Assembly (NCBI GenBank): GCA_963785075.1
Contig: CAWATW010000004.1
Span: 310,001 to 374,000, forward strand
Length of the DNA stretch: 64,000 nucleotides
From: JAOUGY01 sp963785075
Lineage (GTDB): Bacteria; Actinomycetota; Acidimicrobiia; Spongiisociales; ZC4RG35
Direction: 5' to 3'
The position numbers and the translations under genes are program-made. The notes below the pieces were generated by a model, which saw only the letters and a list, made by a program, of their open reading frames with translations, did no database searches and was not told where the DNA came from. Positions 41,929 to 50,594 of the stretch are shown here, one piece after another (positions within the stretch are counted from its first letter, which is position 1; every line of letters starts with the position of its first letter).

Positions 41929-42751
41929 GCCAACCCGCGCACTGCGGCTCTTGATCGCCATCACGGCGGTGTGCTCTGTGCTCGCGTCTGCGCTCCCCGC
42001 GTCGGCTCAGACGCTGACGACCCCGGAAGTGACCGTGCCGGCCGTGACCGTACCCGAGCCGGGAGCAGTACCCGAGGTGCCTTCGATCGCTGTTCAGGTC
42101 AACGGTGTCGAGGGAGGTCTCACGCAAACGGTCTCTCTGGTCTTGCTCATGACGATGGGATCGCTCCTCCCGGGCCTCCTGCTGCTGGCGACGAGCTTCA
42201 CACGATTCATCGTGGTGCTCGGCCTCACCCGAAACGCGGTAGGAATCCAGACCGCTCCCCCTGCACCGGTGCTGATCGGGATCGCCCTGTTCCTCACATT
42301 GTTCGTCATGAAACCGGTGCTGACACAGGTGTGGGACGACGCCGCCCAACCGCTCATCGACCAGGAGATCTCGATCGATGAGGCCTACGACAGGGGCTAC
42401 GCGCCACTCCGTGAGTTCATGCTTGCACAGACCCGCGAGGAGGATCTCCGACTCTTCCTGGACCTGGCCGAAGGGCCGCAGCCCGAGTCGCCGGAAGAGA
42501 TCGGCGCCACCGTGCTCATTCCCGCCTACATCGTCTCGGAACTCCGGACCGCGTTCATCATCGGCTTCGTGGTGTTCGTCCCATTCCTCATCATCGACCT
42601 CATCGTGTCGACCGTCCTCATGGCGCTCGGAATGGTGATGCTGCCGCCAACCTTCATCTCGCTTCCCCTGAAGCTCCTGCTGTTCGTCCTCGCCGACGGG
42701 TGGGTGCTGTTGATCGGGTCACTCGTCTCGTCGGTGCAGGGTGGGGGTTAG
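41909..42751 (+). CDS. fliP: Flagellar export gate protein FliP
   Basis: FliP (280 residues) is a core gate subunit. It carries a cleavable signal peptide (about 1-33, ending LPASA-Q), a Pro/Val-rich spacer, then the conserved FliP body: LLPGLLLLATSFTRFIVVLG, RNAVGIQTAPP, and near the C-terminus LIPAYIVSELRTAFIIGF and GMVMLPPTFISLPLKLLLF. The long spacer after the signal peptide is larger than in enteric FliP. Confidence 0.95.
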   Translation: MSALRPEPTRALRLLIAITAVCSVLASALPASAQTLTTPEVTVPAVTVPEPGAVPEVPSIAVQVNGVEGGLTQTVSLVLLMTMGSLLPGLLLLATSFTRFIVVLGLTRNAVGIQTAPPAPVLIGIALFLTLFVMKPVLTQVWDDAAQPLIDQEISIDEAYDRGYAPLREFMLAQTREEDLRLFLDLAEGPQPESPEEIGATVLIPAYIVSELRTAFIIGFVVFVPFLIIDLIVSTVLMALGMVMLPPTFISLPLKLLLFVLADGWVLLIGSLVSSVQGGG

Positions 42752-42754
42752 CTC

Positions 42755-43018
42755 GTGAGCGACGTCGAAGTGATCGAGATCCTCCTCGGGGCCCTCGACC
42801 TGGTGACCCGGCTCGCCGGACCGATGCTGGCGGCAACCCTCATCATCGGTGTGGGCGTTTCGATCCTCCAGACGGTCACGCAGATCCAGGAAATGACACT
42901 GACCTTCGTGCCCAAGCTCATCGCAGCGGGAGCGATCCTGGTCTTCGGTGGCAACTGGATGCTACGGGAGCTGGTGAGCTGGACCACACTCCTGTGGGAA
43001 CGCATCGGGTCGATGTGA
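42755..43018 (+). CDS. fliQ: Flagellar export gate protein FliQ
   Basis: This 87-residue two-helix membrane protein (LVTRLAGPMLAATLIIGVGV and FVPKLIAAGAILVFGGNWM) has the central QTVTQIQEMTLTF motif. GTG 42755 starts three bases after fliP, and fliR follows one base after the stop. Confidence 0.93.
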   Translation: MSDVEVIEILLGALDLVTRLAGPMLAATLIIGVGVSILQTVTQIQEMTLTFVPKLIAAGAILVFGGNWMLRELVSWTTLLWERIGSM

Positions 43019-43019
43019 C

Positions 43020-43781
43020 ATGGAGGCTGTGATCGACGTCGCCGGGATGACCGGCATCGTCCTCGCCATCACACGGGTGGGTGCCTTCTCAGTCGCCTCG
43101 CCCGTACTCAAAGCGTTTCCGGCGACCGGACGCAGCGCGTTCGCGTTGGCGGTCGGCCTCGCGTTGGCCCGCCCCACTCCCATGCCGACCTCCCTGTCCG
43201 GTTTCATCGTGGTGATGGCCACCAACATCGGCGTCGGCGTAACGCTCGGCTTCCTGACCGGCATCCTCCTACACGCCTTCGAGGTAGCGGGTTCGATCAT
43301 CGACCTGAACTCGGGGCTCAACGCCAGCCAGATCTTCGACCCGCTCAGCGGTCAATCCGTCTCGGTGTTCGGTCGCGCATTCAACCTGGCGGCAATCACG
43401 TTGTGGCTCGTCATGGGCGGCGACCGGCTCGCCGTCGAGGCTCTCGCCGCAACCGTGGAGATGATTCCGCTGAACGGTGCGTTGTCCTTCGCTCCCGGCA
43501 TCGCCGAGACTGCCGTGGCCCTGGTTGCGCAGATGCTGCTGGCGGCGGTGCAGCTCACCATTCCTGCGCTTGCTGCCCTCATGGTGGTCGAGGTCGCACT
43601 TGGCGTGGCCGCCCGCTTCGCTCCGCAGGCGAACGTCTTTGCTCTGGGCCTCCCTGCCAAGCTGGCCGCTGCCCTTGCAACGGTGTCTCTGGTCGTGATG
43701 GCCTTTCCCGGCGCGATCGGCACCTCGATGGACGCCACCAGAGATGTGGTGGTGACCACCATCCGCGGGCTGGGTGGCTAG
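43020..43781 (+). CDS. fliR: Flagellar export gate protein FliR
   Basis: FliR (253 residues) completes the FliPQR gate. It has several hydrophobic helices and the signature GSIIDLNSGLNASQIFDPLSGQ (in part). It is the last gene of this operon and separate from flhB, which lies 2.3 kb downstream after dinB and an MBL gene. Confidence 0.94.
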   Translation: MEAVIDVAGMTGIVLAITRVGAFSVASPVLKAFPATGRSAFALAVGLALARPTPMPTSLSGFIVVMATNIGVGVTLGFLTGILLHAFEVAGSIIDLNSGLNASQIFDPLSGQSVSVFGRAFNLAAITLWLVMGGDRLAVEALAATVEMIPLNGALSFAPGIAETAVALVAQMLLAAVQLTIPALAALMVVEVALGVAARFAPQANVFALGLPAKLAAALATVSLVVMAFPGAIGTSMDATRDVVVTTIRGLGG

Positions 43782-43800
43782 CGCTCGACCAGGTACACGG

Positions 43801-43835
43801 GTGTCGGTGTCCGTGCCGACAGCCGACGACCGGCA
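43801..43835. repeat. Short degenerate heptad array
   Basis: GTGTCGG TGTCCGT GCCGACA GCCGACG ACCGGCA is a loose series between fliR and dinB; only the two GCCGAC words are alike. Confidence 0.4.
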
Positions 43836-43929
43836 TGGGCACGAGGGGACTCGAGGGCCATAGGCGTCTTCCGTTGTCCACCAAGCACGTCCGAGAAACC
43901 TCGGGGCTGGAACTGTCACACCACTTCGC

Positions 43930-43935
43930 GATAAT
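43930..43935 (+). promoter_or_regulatory. -10 of a probable leaderless dinB promoter
   Basis: GATAAT ends 6 nt before GTG 43942, and no Shine-Dalgarno is present. Confidence 0.45.
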
Positions 43936-43941
43936 CGACGA

Positions 43942-45180
43942 GTGGGAGCAGTTGCAGAGATCCTCCATCTCGACCTCGATGCGTTCTATGCATCGGTCGA
44001 GCAGCTCCTACGCCCCGAGCTCCGGGGCAGACCAGTCGTGGTAGGAGGCGGCGTGGTACTCGCCGCCTCCTACGAGGCCAGGGCCTTCGGTATATCGGCC
44101 CCCATGAACATCAGGCGGGCGAGAGAACTGTGCCCGCACGTCATCTCGGTGGGCGGGTCATTCGAGAAGTACTCCGAGCTCTCGCAACAGGTGATGGACA
44201 TCTGCCGTGACGCCACTCCCCTGGTGGAACAGATCTCGATCGACGAGGCGTTTCTCGACGTGTCAGGCTCCATCCACCTGCTCGGTGCCCCCGCCGACAT
44301 CGGGGCCGACCTCAGAGCACGGATCCGGGCCGAGGTCGGCCTTCCCATCTCGGTGGGTGTGGCATCGACCAAGTTCCTCGCCAAGGTGGCCTCGGGCCAG
44401 GCCAAACCCGACGGCATGCTCGTCATCGACCCCGCTCGTGAGCTCGAGTGGTTGCACGCGCTCCCCGTACGCGTGATCTGGGGTGTCGGACCGGTCACGG
44501 AGACCAACCTCATCGCCCACGGGATAGAACGGGTCGGACAGATCGCCGAGGCGCCTCCCGAGGCGCTCGCACGGTGGTTGGGACCTGGCGCCGGTCGACA
44601 CCTCCACGCACTCGCCTGGAATCGTGACCCCCGATCCGTCAAGGTTGGAGGGCGGGCGGGTTCCGTCGGTGCCCAGAGCGCCCTCGGTCGCGGCCTCACC
44701 GCCGACTCGGACCTCGGCCGCGTCGTGCTGGGGCTCGCAGATCGAGTCTCGGGACGTATGCGCAAGAAGGAACGAGCGGGTCGCACGATCACCGTGCGGG
44801 TTCGCTTTGCCGACATGGCCAGCGTGACACGGTCCGTCACCCTCCCGGCCGCAGTGTCGACCACGGCAGCGCTTCATCATGCGGGCCTCGAGCTGTTGGC
44901 CTCGGCTCGCGCCGATCGACCAGGGATCGTGACGCTGGTTGGCATCAGCGTCTCTCATCTCGAGCAGGGCGAAACCCTCCAACTCGAGCTGCCCTTCGAC
45001 CAGGGTGACCCGACCCGTGCAGGCAGCCCTCGTGGGGCGGCGCACCTCATGATCGACGAACAGGTCGACGCAGCCAGGGAACGTTTTGGGAAGGATGCGG
45101 TCGGCCGAGCATCGGTGATGCTCGATCGGAACGCGAGGGGCGTTCCCGACGGCTTCCGCGAGTTGGCCGAGAAGGAGTAG
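43942..45180 (+). CDS. dinB: DNA polymerase IV (Y-family)
   Basis: This 412-residue lesion-bypass polymerase has HLDLDAFYASVEQ at the N-terminus (catalytic Asp11), SIDEAFLDVSG with Asp101-Glu102, GVASTKFLAKVAS, an HhH-type thumb (IWGVGPVTETNL) and a little-finger domain with KVGGRAGSVGAQSALGRGL. The C-terminus has a hydrophobic ELPFD-like segment (LQLELPFDQ) that could bind the beta clamp. The gene seems unrelated to motility and interrupts the flagellar order. It starts with GTG and no ribosome site. Confidence 0.95.
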   Translation: MGAVAEILHLDLDAFYASVEQLLRPELRGRPVVVGGGVVLAASYEARAFGISAPMNIRRARELCPHVISVGGSFEKYSELSQQVMDICRDATPLVEQISIDEAFLDVSGSIHLLGAPADIGADLRARIRAEVGLPISVGVASTKFLAKVASGQAKPDGMLVIDPARELEWLHALPVRVIWGVGPVTETNLIAHGIERVGQIAEAPPEALARWLGPGAGRHLHALAWNRDPRSVKVGGRAGSVGAQSALGRGLTADSDLGRVVLGLADRVSGRMRKKERAGRTITVRVRFADMASVTRSVTLPAAVSTTAALHHAGLELLASARADRPGIVTLVGISVSHLEQGETLQLELPFDQGDPTRAGSPRGAAHLMIDEQVDAARERFGKDAVGRASVMLDRNARGVPDGFRELAEKE

Positions 45181-45210
45181 AAGCGACCGGACGCGAGCAG
45201 GCGGATTTCC

Positions 45211-45231
45211 GCCCGACGCCGAACGCCCGAC
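45211..45231. repeat. Heptad array GCCCGAC GCCGAAC GCCCGAC
   Basis: Three contiguous units lie between dinB and the MBL gene. Confidence 0.65.
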
Positions 45232-45268
45232 GGAACCCGCAAACCACAACACGGGGGCCGGGCAGGCA

Positions 45269-45274
45269 TAGGCT
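45269..45274 (+). promoter_or_regulatory. -10 of a probable leaderless promoter
   Basis: TAGGCT ends 6 nt before ATG 45281, with no Shine-Dalgarno between. Confidence 0.5.
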
Positions 45275-45280
45275 GGAACG

Positions 45281-46027
45281 ATGCGGCTGACGGTCATCGG
45301 GTCTGCGGGCGGATATCCGGCACCGGGTGTTGCCACCTCCGGCTACCTCATCGACCACGGCGAAACCAGGATCTGGTGTGACATCGGTCCGGGCACGGTG
45401 GTCGGGTTCCCAGACCGGTTGGACACTGTGGACGCGGTCGTCGTCTCCCACGAGCACCCGGATCACTGCCTCGACCTGATCGCGCTGTTCCACGCCCTGG
45501 CGTACCGCTTGGGGCCACCACCAGGGCCTCTGGCGGTGTATGCCCCGCGCCCGGCGATCGACAAGGTCAGAGCCTTCGTGACTCCCGACCAGACGGAACT
45601 CATCGACCGAACGTTCTCGTTCCATCCCATCGAGGTCGATTCGATCGTGGAGGTCGGATCGATTCGGGCCACCTTCGCCGAGACCACACACCCCGTGCAG
45701 ACGGTGGCGATGCGATTCACGGCCGACGGCCACAGTATCGCCTACACCGGCGACACCGGCCCCGCCGGCGACTGGACGAGGGTCGCCGTCGACGCCGACC
45801 TACTCCTGTGTGAGGCGACGTTCGTGGGCACACGAGACGACTACCCCTACCCGTATCACCTCAACGCCTTCGAAGCCGGGCGCATCGCAGCCGCGAGCGG
45901 CGTCGACCGGTTGGTACTGACGCACATCCCGATGCATTGGGACCCGGCACGATCGCTGATCGAGGCGGGGACCCACTTCGACGGGGATCTGCGCCTCGCC
46001 GAGCCCGGTGCCTCCTGCTCGATCTGA
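45281..46027 (+). CDS. MBL-fold metallo-hydrolase
   Basis: This 248-residue beta-lactamase-fold hydrolase has the metal motif SHEHPDH (His57, His59, Asp61, His62), a second histidine in ETTHPV, Asp in YTGDTGP and a C-terminal LTHIPMHW. It resembles the RNase Z-like/YhfI subgroup and may be a phosphodiesterase or esterase; the substrate is unknown. The start MRLTVIGSAGGYPAPG is standard for the subgroup. It is probably leaderless, and a flagellar promoter for flhB begins only 10 nt after its stop. Confidence 0.88.
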   Translation: MRLTVIGSAGGYPAPGVATSGYLIDHGETRIWCDIGPGTVVGFPDRLDTVDAVVVSHEHPDHCLDLIALFHALAYRLGPPPGPLAVYAPRPAIDKVRAFVTPDQTELIDRTFSFHPIEVDSIVEVGSIRATFAETTHPVQTVAMRFTADGHSIAYTGDTGPAGDWTRVAVDADLLLCEATFVGTRDDYPYPYHLNAFEAGRIAAASGVDRLVLTHIPMHWDPARSLIEAGTHFDGDLRLAEPGASCSI

Positions 46028-46036
46028 TTCCGACGG

Positions 46037-46065
46037 CTTACGCGATCGGTCCCCAGGCCGACTGG
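46037..46065 (+). promoter_or_regulatory. FliA-type promoter of flhB-flhA unit
   Basis: CTTA (46037-46040), 16 nt, GCCGACTGG (46057-46065), with about 65 nt to the flhB GTG. Confidence 0.72.
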
Positions 46066-46130
46066 AATCCTGATCAGGGACGAGAGAACGACGCCCAGGG
46101 ACGTGGCGGCCACCCTCCATTTGGGATGCC

Positions 46131-47180
46131 GTGAGCGAAGACAAGTCCCAGAAAACCGAAAAGGCGACATCGAAGCGCCGCCGTGACTCCCGTCGCAAGG
46201 GTCAGATCCCCAAGTCGGCGGAGATCGGCGTGGCCGCCTCATTCGTCACCGCTCTCATCGCCCTGCGAGCATTTGGCCCGGCCACCGTGCGGGTCTTGTT
46301 CGAGGACGCCCGGCACATCATCGGCTCGGCCGGCTCGAATCCCAGTCTCGGTACGGTTGCAGGGCTTGCGGGCACCATGTTTCTCGTAGGTGTCGCACCG
46401 TTCCTCGGGATCGCAGCGATCGCCGGAACCGCCGGCGCCGTCGCCCAGGTGGGCTTCGTCCTCACGCCAGAGGCCGCCAAGCCCAAACTGTCCAACCTCA
46501 ATCCCAAACGCGGTCTCGACAAGCTCAAGCCCGCCACCGCAACATGGGAACTCGCTCGCACGGCCTTGAAGCTGGGGCTCTTCGTCGCCCTCGCCTGGGG
46601 CCCCGTTGTAGAAGGCATCACCGAGCTCGCCGGCGTCCGGACCCTCGACCGGGCGATCGCCGACGTCTCGGCAGTCACCTGGGACGTTCTCGTGAGAGCA
46701 GCGATGTTGGCACTGCTCATCGGTCTGTCCGACTACGCGTTCAATCGTTGGAAGACGGCGAAGGGGATGCGCATGTCGAAAGAGGAGATCAAGCAGGAGT
46801 ACAAGACCAGCGAAGGCGACCCCCTCGTCAAGGGCCAGCGGCGTCGCCGTGCCGCCGAAACGAACCGGAATCGGCTCATCAACGTTGCATCCGCCGACGT
46901 GGTCGTGACCAACCCGACACACTTCGCCGTCGCGCTGAAGTACGACCGCGCCGAACCCGCACCGCGGGTGGTTGCAAAGGGAACGGATCGACATGCCAAG
47001 AAGATCCGCAGGATGGCGGCACGACATGGAGTACCGATGGTCGAGAACCGTCCCCTCGCCCGCAGCTTGTTCCGGCGCGTGAAGGTCGGCGGGTTCGTTC
47101 CCACCGCCCTATTCGAAGCCACCGCCGTCGTGTTGGCCGAGGGGTACCGCCGCCGGGGTAGAAGGCCGAGCGCAGCATGA
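46131..47180 (+). CDS. flhB: Flagellar export switch protein FlhB
   Basis: FlhB (349 residues) sets export substrate specificity. It starts with a charged DKSQKTEKATSKRRRDSRRKG (in part) segment, has about four transmembrane helices, and keeps the self-cleavage motif NPTH (Asn261-His264) in VVVTNPTHFAVAL. A basic C-terminal tail follows. GTG 46131 is used. flhA overlaps its stop. Confidence 0.95.
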   Translation: MSEDKSQKTEKATSKRRRDSRRKGQIPKSAEIGVAASFVTALIALRAFGPATVRVLFEDARHIIGSAGSNPSLGTVAGLAGTMFLVGVAPFLGIAAIAGTAGAVAQVGFVLTPEAAKPKLSNLNPKRGLDKLKPATATWELARTALKLGLFVALAWGPVVEGITELAGVRTLDRAIADVSAVTWDVLVRAAMLALLIGLSDYAFNRWKTAKGMRMSKEEIKQEYKTSEGDPLVKGQRRRRAAETNRNRLINVASADVVVTNPTHFAVALKYDRAEPAPRVVAKGTDRHAKKIRRMAARHGVPMVENRPLARSLFRRVKVGGFVPTALFEATAVVLAEGYRRRGRRPSAA

Positions 47181-49231
47181 GGCGCGGAGCGGGAGCCCAG
47201 ATGTTGACGCCACTGCTGCTCGTGGGCGTGGTCCTCATGATGGTGGTGCCAATGCCACCTGTGATGCTCGACGTGATGCTGGCGGCGAACTTCACGCTGG
47301 CAATCCTTGCACTGCTTGCCGCCATGCTGCTGAAGGACTCGCTCGAACTGTCGGTGTTCCCGTCGTTCCTTCTCGTCGCCACCCTCACACGGCTTGCCCT
47401 CAACGTGTCGTCGACGCGGCTCATCCTGCTCAACGGCTACGCCGGCAAGGTGATCGACGCATTCGGGACGTTCGTCATCGGCGGATCCGTCGTGGTCGGC
47501 CTGGTCGTGTTCCTGATCCTGGTGATCATCCAATTCGTCGTCATCACGAACGGTGCCGGCCGGGTGGCCGAGGTCGCGGCTCGATTCACCCTCGACGCCA
47601 TGCCCGGCAAGCAGATGGCGATCGATGCCGATCTCGGGTCGGGTCTGATCAACGAGGCGCAGGCGAGGGAGATGCGGGCCAAGATCGCCAAGGAGGCCGA
47701 CTTCTACGGCGCCATGGATGGTGCGTCCAAGTTCGTCAAGGGTGATGCCATCGCCGGCGTCATCATCACGTCGATCAACCTGATCGGTGGGATGGCGATC
47801 GGGCTCGGATCGGCCGGGCTGGGTTTTGGGGAGGCGGTCGACACCTACTCACGCCTCTCGGTCGGCGACGGCCTCGTCTCGCAGATCCCGGCGTTGCTGA
47901 TCTCGATCGCCACCGGTCTGCTGGTGACGAGGGTCGGCTCGGACAACGCCATGGGTTCCGACCTCGCCCGTCAGGTATTCGGCAACCCCGACGCCCTCAG
48001 GATCGGATCCATCGTCCTCACCGGGATGGGCCTGCTGCCCGGGCTTCCAAAAGTCCCCTTCTTCGGGATCGCTGCACTGCTGTTCTTCCTATCCACACGG
48101 GCCGCCGGCACCAAAGCCGACGACGAGATTCCCCTCGACGGCGAGCCAGAGATCCGCACCAGCCCCGACGACCCTGAAGCGCTCATCGAACGGATGCGCC
48201 TCGAGCCGTTGGAGCTGCACCTCTCCCACGAAATCCTCGATCTGGTGGACCCCGAGCGCGGCGGCGACCTCATGGAGCGAGTCAGATCGCTCCGCCGGCA
48301 GATCGCCGACGAGCTCGGAGTAGTCATCCCACTGCTGCGCGTGCGAGACGACGCCACGCTCCCCGAGTCGGCCTACAACATCCTCTTGCGGGGGATCGAA
48401 GTCGGCTCCGGTGTGGCACCCCGTGACCAACTCCTGGCTCTACCCATGGGCGACGGGTCGGACTTGCGAGCGATGGGTGGGTCGCCGACCACTGAGCCGG
48501 TCTTCGGACTCGAGGCGTTCTGGGTGCCGGACTCTGCCCGCAGCGCAGCCGCCGCCACCGGCGCCACGGTCGTCGATCGCTCATCTGCCGTGGTCACCCA
48601 CCTCGCCGAGGTGGTCCGGACCAACGCCTCCCAGCTCCTGAGCCGGCAGGACGTGTCGATGCTGCTCGAAGGGCTTCGATACGACGAGCCCATCCTCGCC
48701 AACGAGGTCGGAACCGACCAGCTTCCGCTCCAGACCCTGCACGCGGTCCTCCGGGCACTCCTCGACGAACGGGTGTCCATTCGCGACATCGGCCGGATCA
48801 TCGAAGCGGTGGCATCCAAGGCGACCGAAACGAGGTCGGTCGAGGCGCTGGTGGCTGCGGCCAGGGTGTCACTGGGATCGGCCATCGTCGGCAAGATCGC
48901 ACCGGGTGGCCGGCTCAAGCTCATCACACTCGAGCCCACCCTCGAAGCTGCATATCACGAGGCGATCCGCGAAGTCGACGGGACATCGCATCTGGTGCTC
49001 GACCCGGGAAAGCTGGAACGCCTGAGAGCGGACACGACGGCAGCGCTGTCGGCGGTGTCCGGTGAACCGTTGGCTCTCGTCTGCAGCCTGGCGCTGCGCA
49101 AGCCCCTCCACAGAACCCTCACATCACTCGGCGTCGACCTCCCCGTGGTGGCCTACCCCGAGCTTCCCGCACACCTGGAACTCATCCCGATCGGAGTGAT
49201 CGAACATGGCGAACCAACCCACGCTGTCTGA
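47177..49231 (+). CDS. flhA: Flagellar export gate protein FlhA
   Basis: FlhA (684 residues) is the major export gate. The N-terminal half has about eight transmembrane helices with PPVMLDVMLAANFTLAILAL and LTRLALNVSSTRLILL, and the FHIPEP-region signature appears as RFTLDAMPGKQMAIDADL. The C-terminal cytosolic half contains the RQDVSMLLEGLRYDEPIL segment that binds chaperone-substrate complexes. It overlaps flhB by 4 bp and the next gene by 26 bp. Confidence 0.96.
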   Translation: MRRGAGAQMLTPLLLVGVVLMMVVPMPPVMLDVMLAANFTLAILALLAAMLLKDSLELSVFPSFLLVATLTRLALNVSSTRLILLNGYAGKVIDAFGTFVIGGSVVVGLVVFLILVIIQFVVITNGAGRVAEVAARFTLDAMPGKQMAIDADLGSGLINEAQAREMRAKIAKEADFYGAMDGASKFVKGDAIAGVIITSINLIGGMAIGLGSAGLGFGEAVDTYSRLSVGDGLVSQIPALLISIATGLLVTRVGSDNAMGSDLARQVFGNPDALRIGSIVLTGMGLLPGLPKVPFFGIAALLFFLSTRAAGTKADDEIPLDGEPEIRTSPDDPEALIERMRLEPLELHLSHEILDLVDPERGGDLMERVRSLRRQIADELGVVIPLLRVRDDATLPESAYNILLRGIEVGSGVAPRDQLLALPMGDGSDLRAMGGSPTTEPVFGLEAFWVPDSARSAAAATGATVVDRSSAVVTHLAEVVRTNASQLLSRQDVSMLLEGLRYDEPILANEVGTDQLPLQTLHAVLRALLDERVSIRDIGRIIEAVASKATETRSVEALVAAARVSLGSAIVGKIAPGGRLKLITLEPTLEAAYHEAIREVDGTSHLVLDPGKLERLRADTTAALSAVSGEPLALVCSLALRKPLHRTLTSLGVDLPVVAYPELPAHLELIPIGVIEHGEPTHAV

Positions 49232-49997
49232 CACACCAACCGTCACCATCGAGGCCGCCACGGTCGAAGAGGCACTTGGTCGCCTGACCGAGGAAGTCGG
49301 CCCCGGAGCCCGGATACTGCGAGCCGACCGAGTCCGGCGCGGCGGGATCGCCGGGTTCTTCGCCCGCGAGATGGTTGAGATCGAAGCAGAGGCTCCCGGC
49401 GGCGAGGGCGTCGCCGGCGCCTTCGATCGAATGCTGGAAGCCGCCGAGAGCGCAGACGAGCGCCCTGTGCTCGACGACTCTCTCACCCGCCCCACCCTCG
49501 AGTCGGGGCCGCCGGCGGCGCTCACTTCACGGCGGCGACCGGTCACCACCACCGTGTGGGACAGCGCCAAGATGCTCGAACTGGGCCTTCCGGGTGCCTT
49601 GGTGCAAGCCGTGGCCTCCCTCGACCCCTCCGACGACCTCGGTCACCTCACGGCGCTCGTAGAGGTTCTCACGCCCGTTTGCGGGTCGCTGCCCCCCCAA
49701 CCCATGCGGCTGGTCGGCGAACGCGCCGAGCGGCTCCGCTCAGCGGTCGCCATCGATGAGGGCGACACCGGTCTCATCCATCTCGTCGTGGGTGACGAGC
49801 TGCCCGCAACGCTGCCCGGGGTTCCGGCCGTTGTGTCGTGGGTCAGTGACGGCGGCGTCGCCAGAGCCATCAGTCTGGCCCTGGGCACAGGAGCCTTGCT
49901 GGGCTACGGAATCGGAAGCTCCTTCGGCGCACCGGTTCGTCGGATCGCTCCCCTCGACGCCGCGATCTCGATTCGCGAGCTCATGGACCGGACATGA
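49206..49997 (+). CDS. FlhF-like protein lacking the GTPase P-loop
   Basis: This 263-residue protein begins with the FlhF N-terminal B-domain (residues about 11-60: ATVEEALGRLTEEVGPGARI, then LRADRVRRGGIAGFFAREMV), normally a hallmark of FlhF, the SRP-type GTPase that places the flagellum. The remainder has no GxxGxGKT loop and no DTAGR motif, and is about 120-200 residues shorter than FlhF. A helical N-domain-like piece (about 120-165) and a degenerate C-terminal piece remain. It follows flhA exactly where flhF normally lies. It could act as a nucleotide-free placement or assembly factor; that is inference. Confidence 0.72.
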   Translation: MANQPTLSDTPTVTIEAATVEEALGRLTEEVGPGARILRADRVRRGGIAGFFAREMVEIEAEAPGGEGVAGAFDRMLEAAESADERPVLDDSLTRPTLESGPPAALTSRRRPVTTTVWDSAKMLELGLPGALVQAVASLDPSDDLGHLTALVEVLTPVCGSLPPQPMRLVGERAERLRSAVAIDEGDTGLIHLVVGDELPATLPGVPAVVSWVSDGGVARAISLALGTGALLGYGIGSSFGAPVRRIAPLDAAISIRELMDRT

Positions 49998-50233
49998 ACG
50001 GACCTCAATACCTCAAGCGGCTCATCGCCATCATCGGGCTCTTGCTGATGCTGCCCATCGGGTACCAGCTGATCATGGCCACGGTGACACCGAGGGATGC
50101 GGCAATACGGGCAGGCGCTTTGTTCGTCGGCGTGGTCATGGCTCGCAAGGCGGCCGACCTCGCTCCCAGCGGCCGGACCGTGCTGATTCCCCTCCAGGAC
50201 GAGCGCCCAGTCGAGACACCGGTCGAGGGCTGA
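49994..50233 (+). CDS. Small membrane protein at end of flhB-flhA operon
   Basis: This 79-residue protein has one or two hydrophobic helices (LIAIIGLLLMLPIGYQLIMA, about 9-28, and a weaker AAIRAGALFVGVVMA). Its ATG overlaps the preceding stop (ATGA), so it is cotranslated with the FlhF-like gene. I recognise no family. Confidence 0.6.
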   Translation: MNGPQYLKRLIAIIGLLLMLPIGYQLIMATVTPRDAAIRAGALFVGVVMARKAADLAPSGRTVLIPLQDERPVETPVEG

Positions 50234-50594
50234 TCGGCGCATCGATCCGCGCGCATGAGAATCCGACCGCGGGTATCGTCGGCCCGGTCTCTCCCGACAG
50301 CCTCGCCGGAAACGTCTCGAGGGTACGGGGTCGACCGAGCGTCGCACGGCGACGACAAGCCACGGGCTCGCCTCACGAGGCCATTGCCCGTCCGGTGGGC
50401 ACCCCCCTTCGCACCGGTTCGAGAGGAGACCCGTCAGAAGGGTCTCAGTGGTCTCTCATCGCATCGCGATCCATCGTGGGACTTCTCGAGCGTCCTCGAT
50501 GGGGATGAGCTCTGCTGAGTCGCTCGGAGCCGAGATTCCCCACCGCGACCGACGGGTCCACCGACCACGTAGGACATGGGTCGGCGCGAGGTCT
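50234..50594. other. Intergenic gap of 361 nt between convergent genes
   Basis: It contains one hairpin, GAGACCC-N7-GGGTCTC (50426-50446), a possible shared terminator for the flhA operon and the leftward HDOD gene. I see no credible gene, promoter or clear heptad array. Confidence 0.5.
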
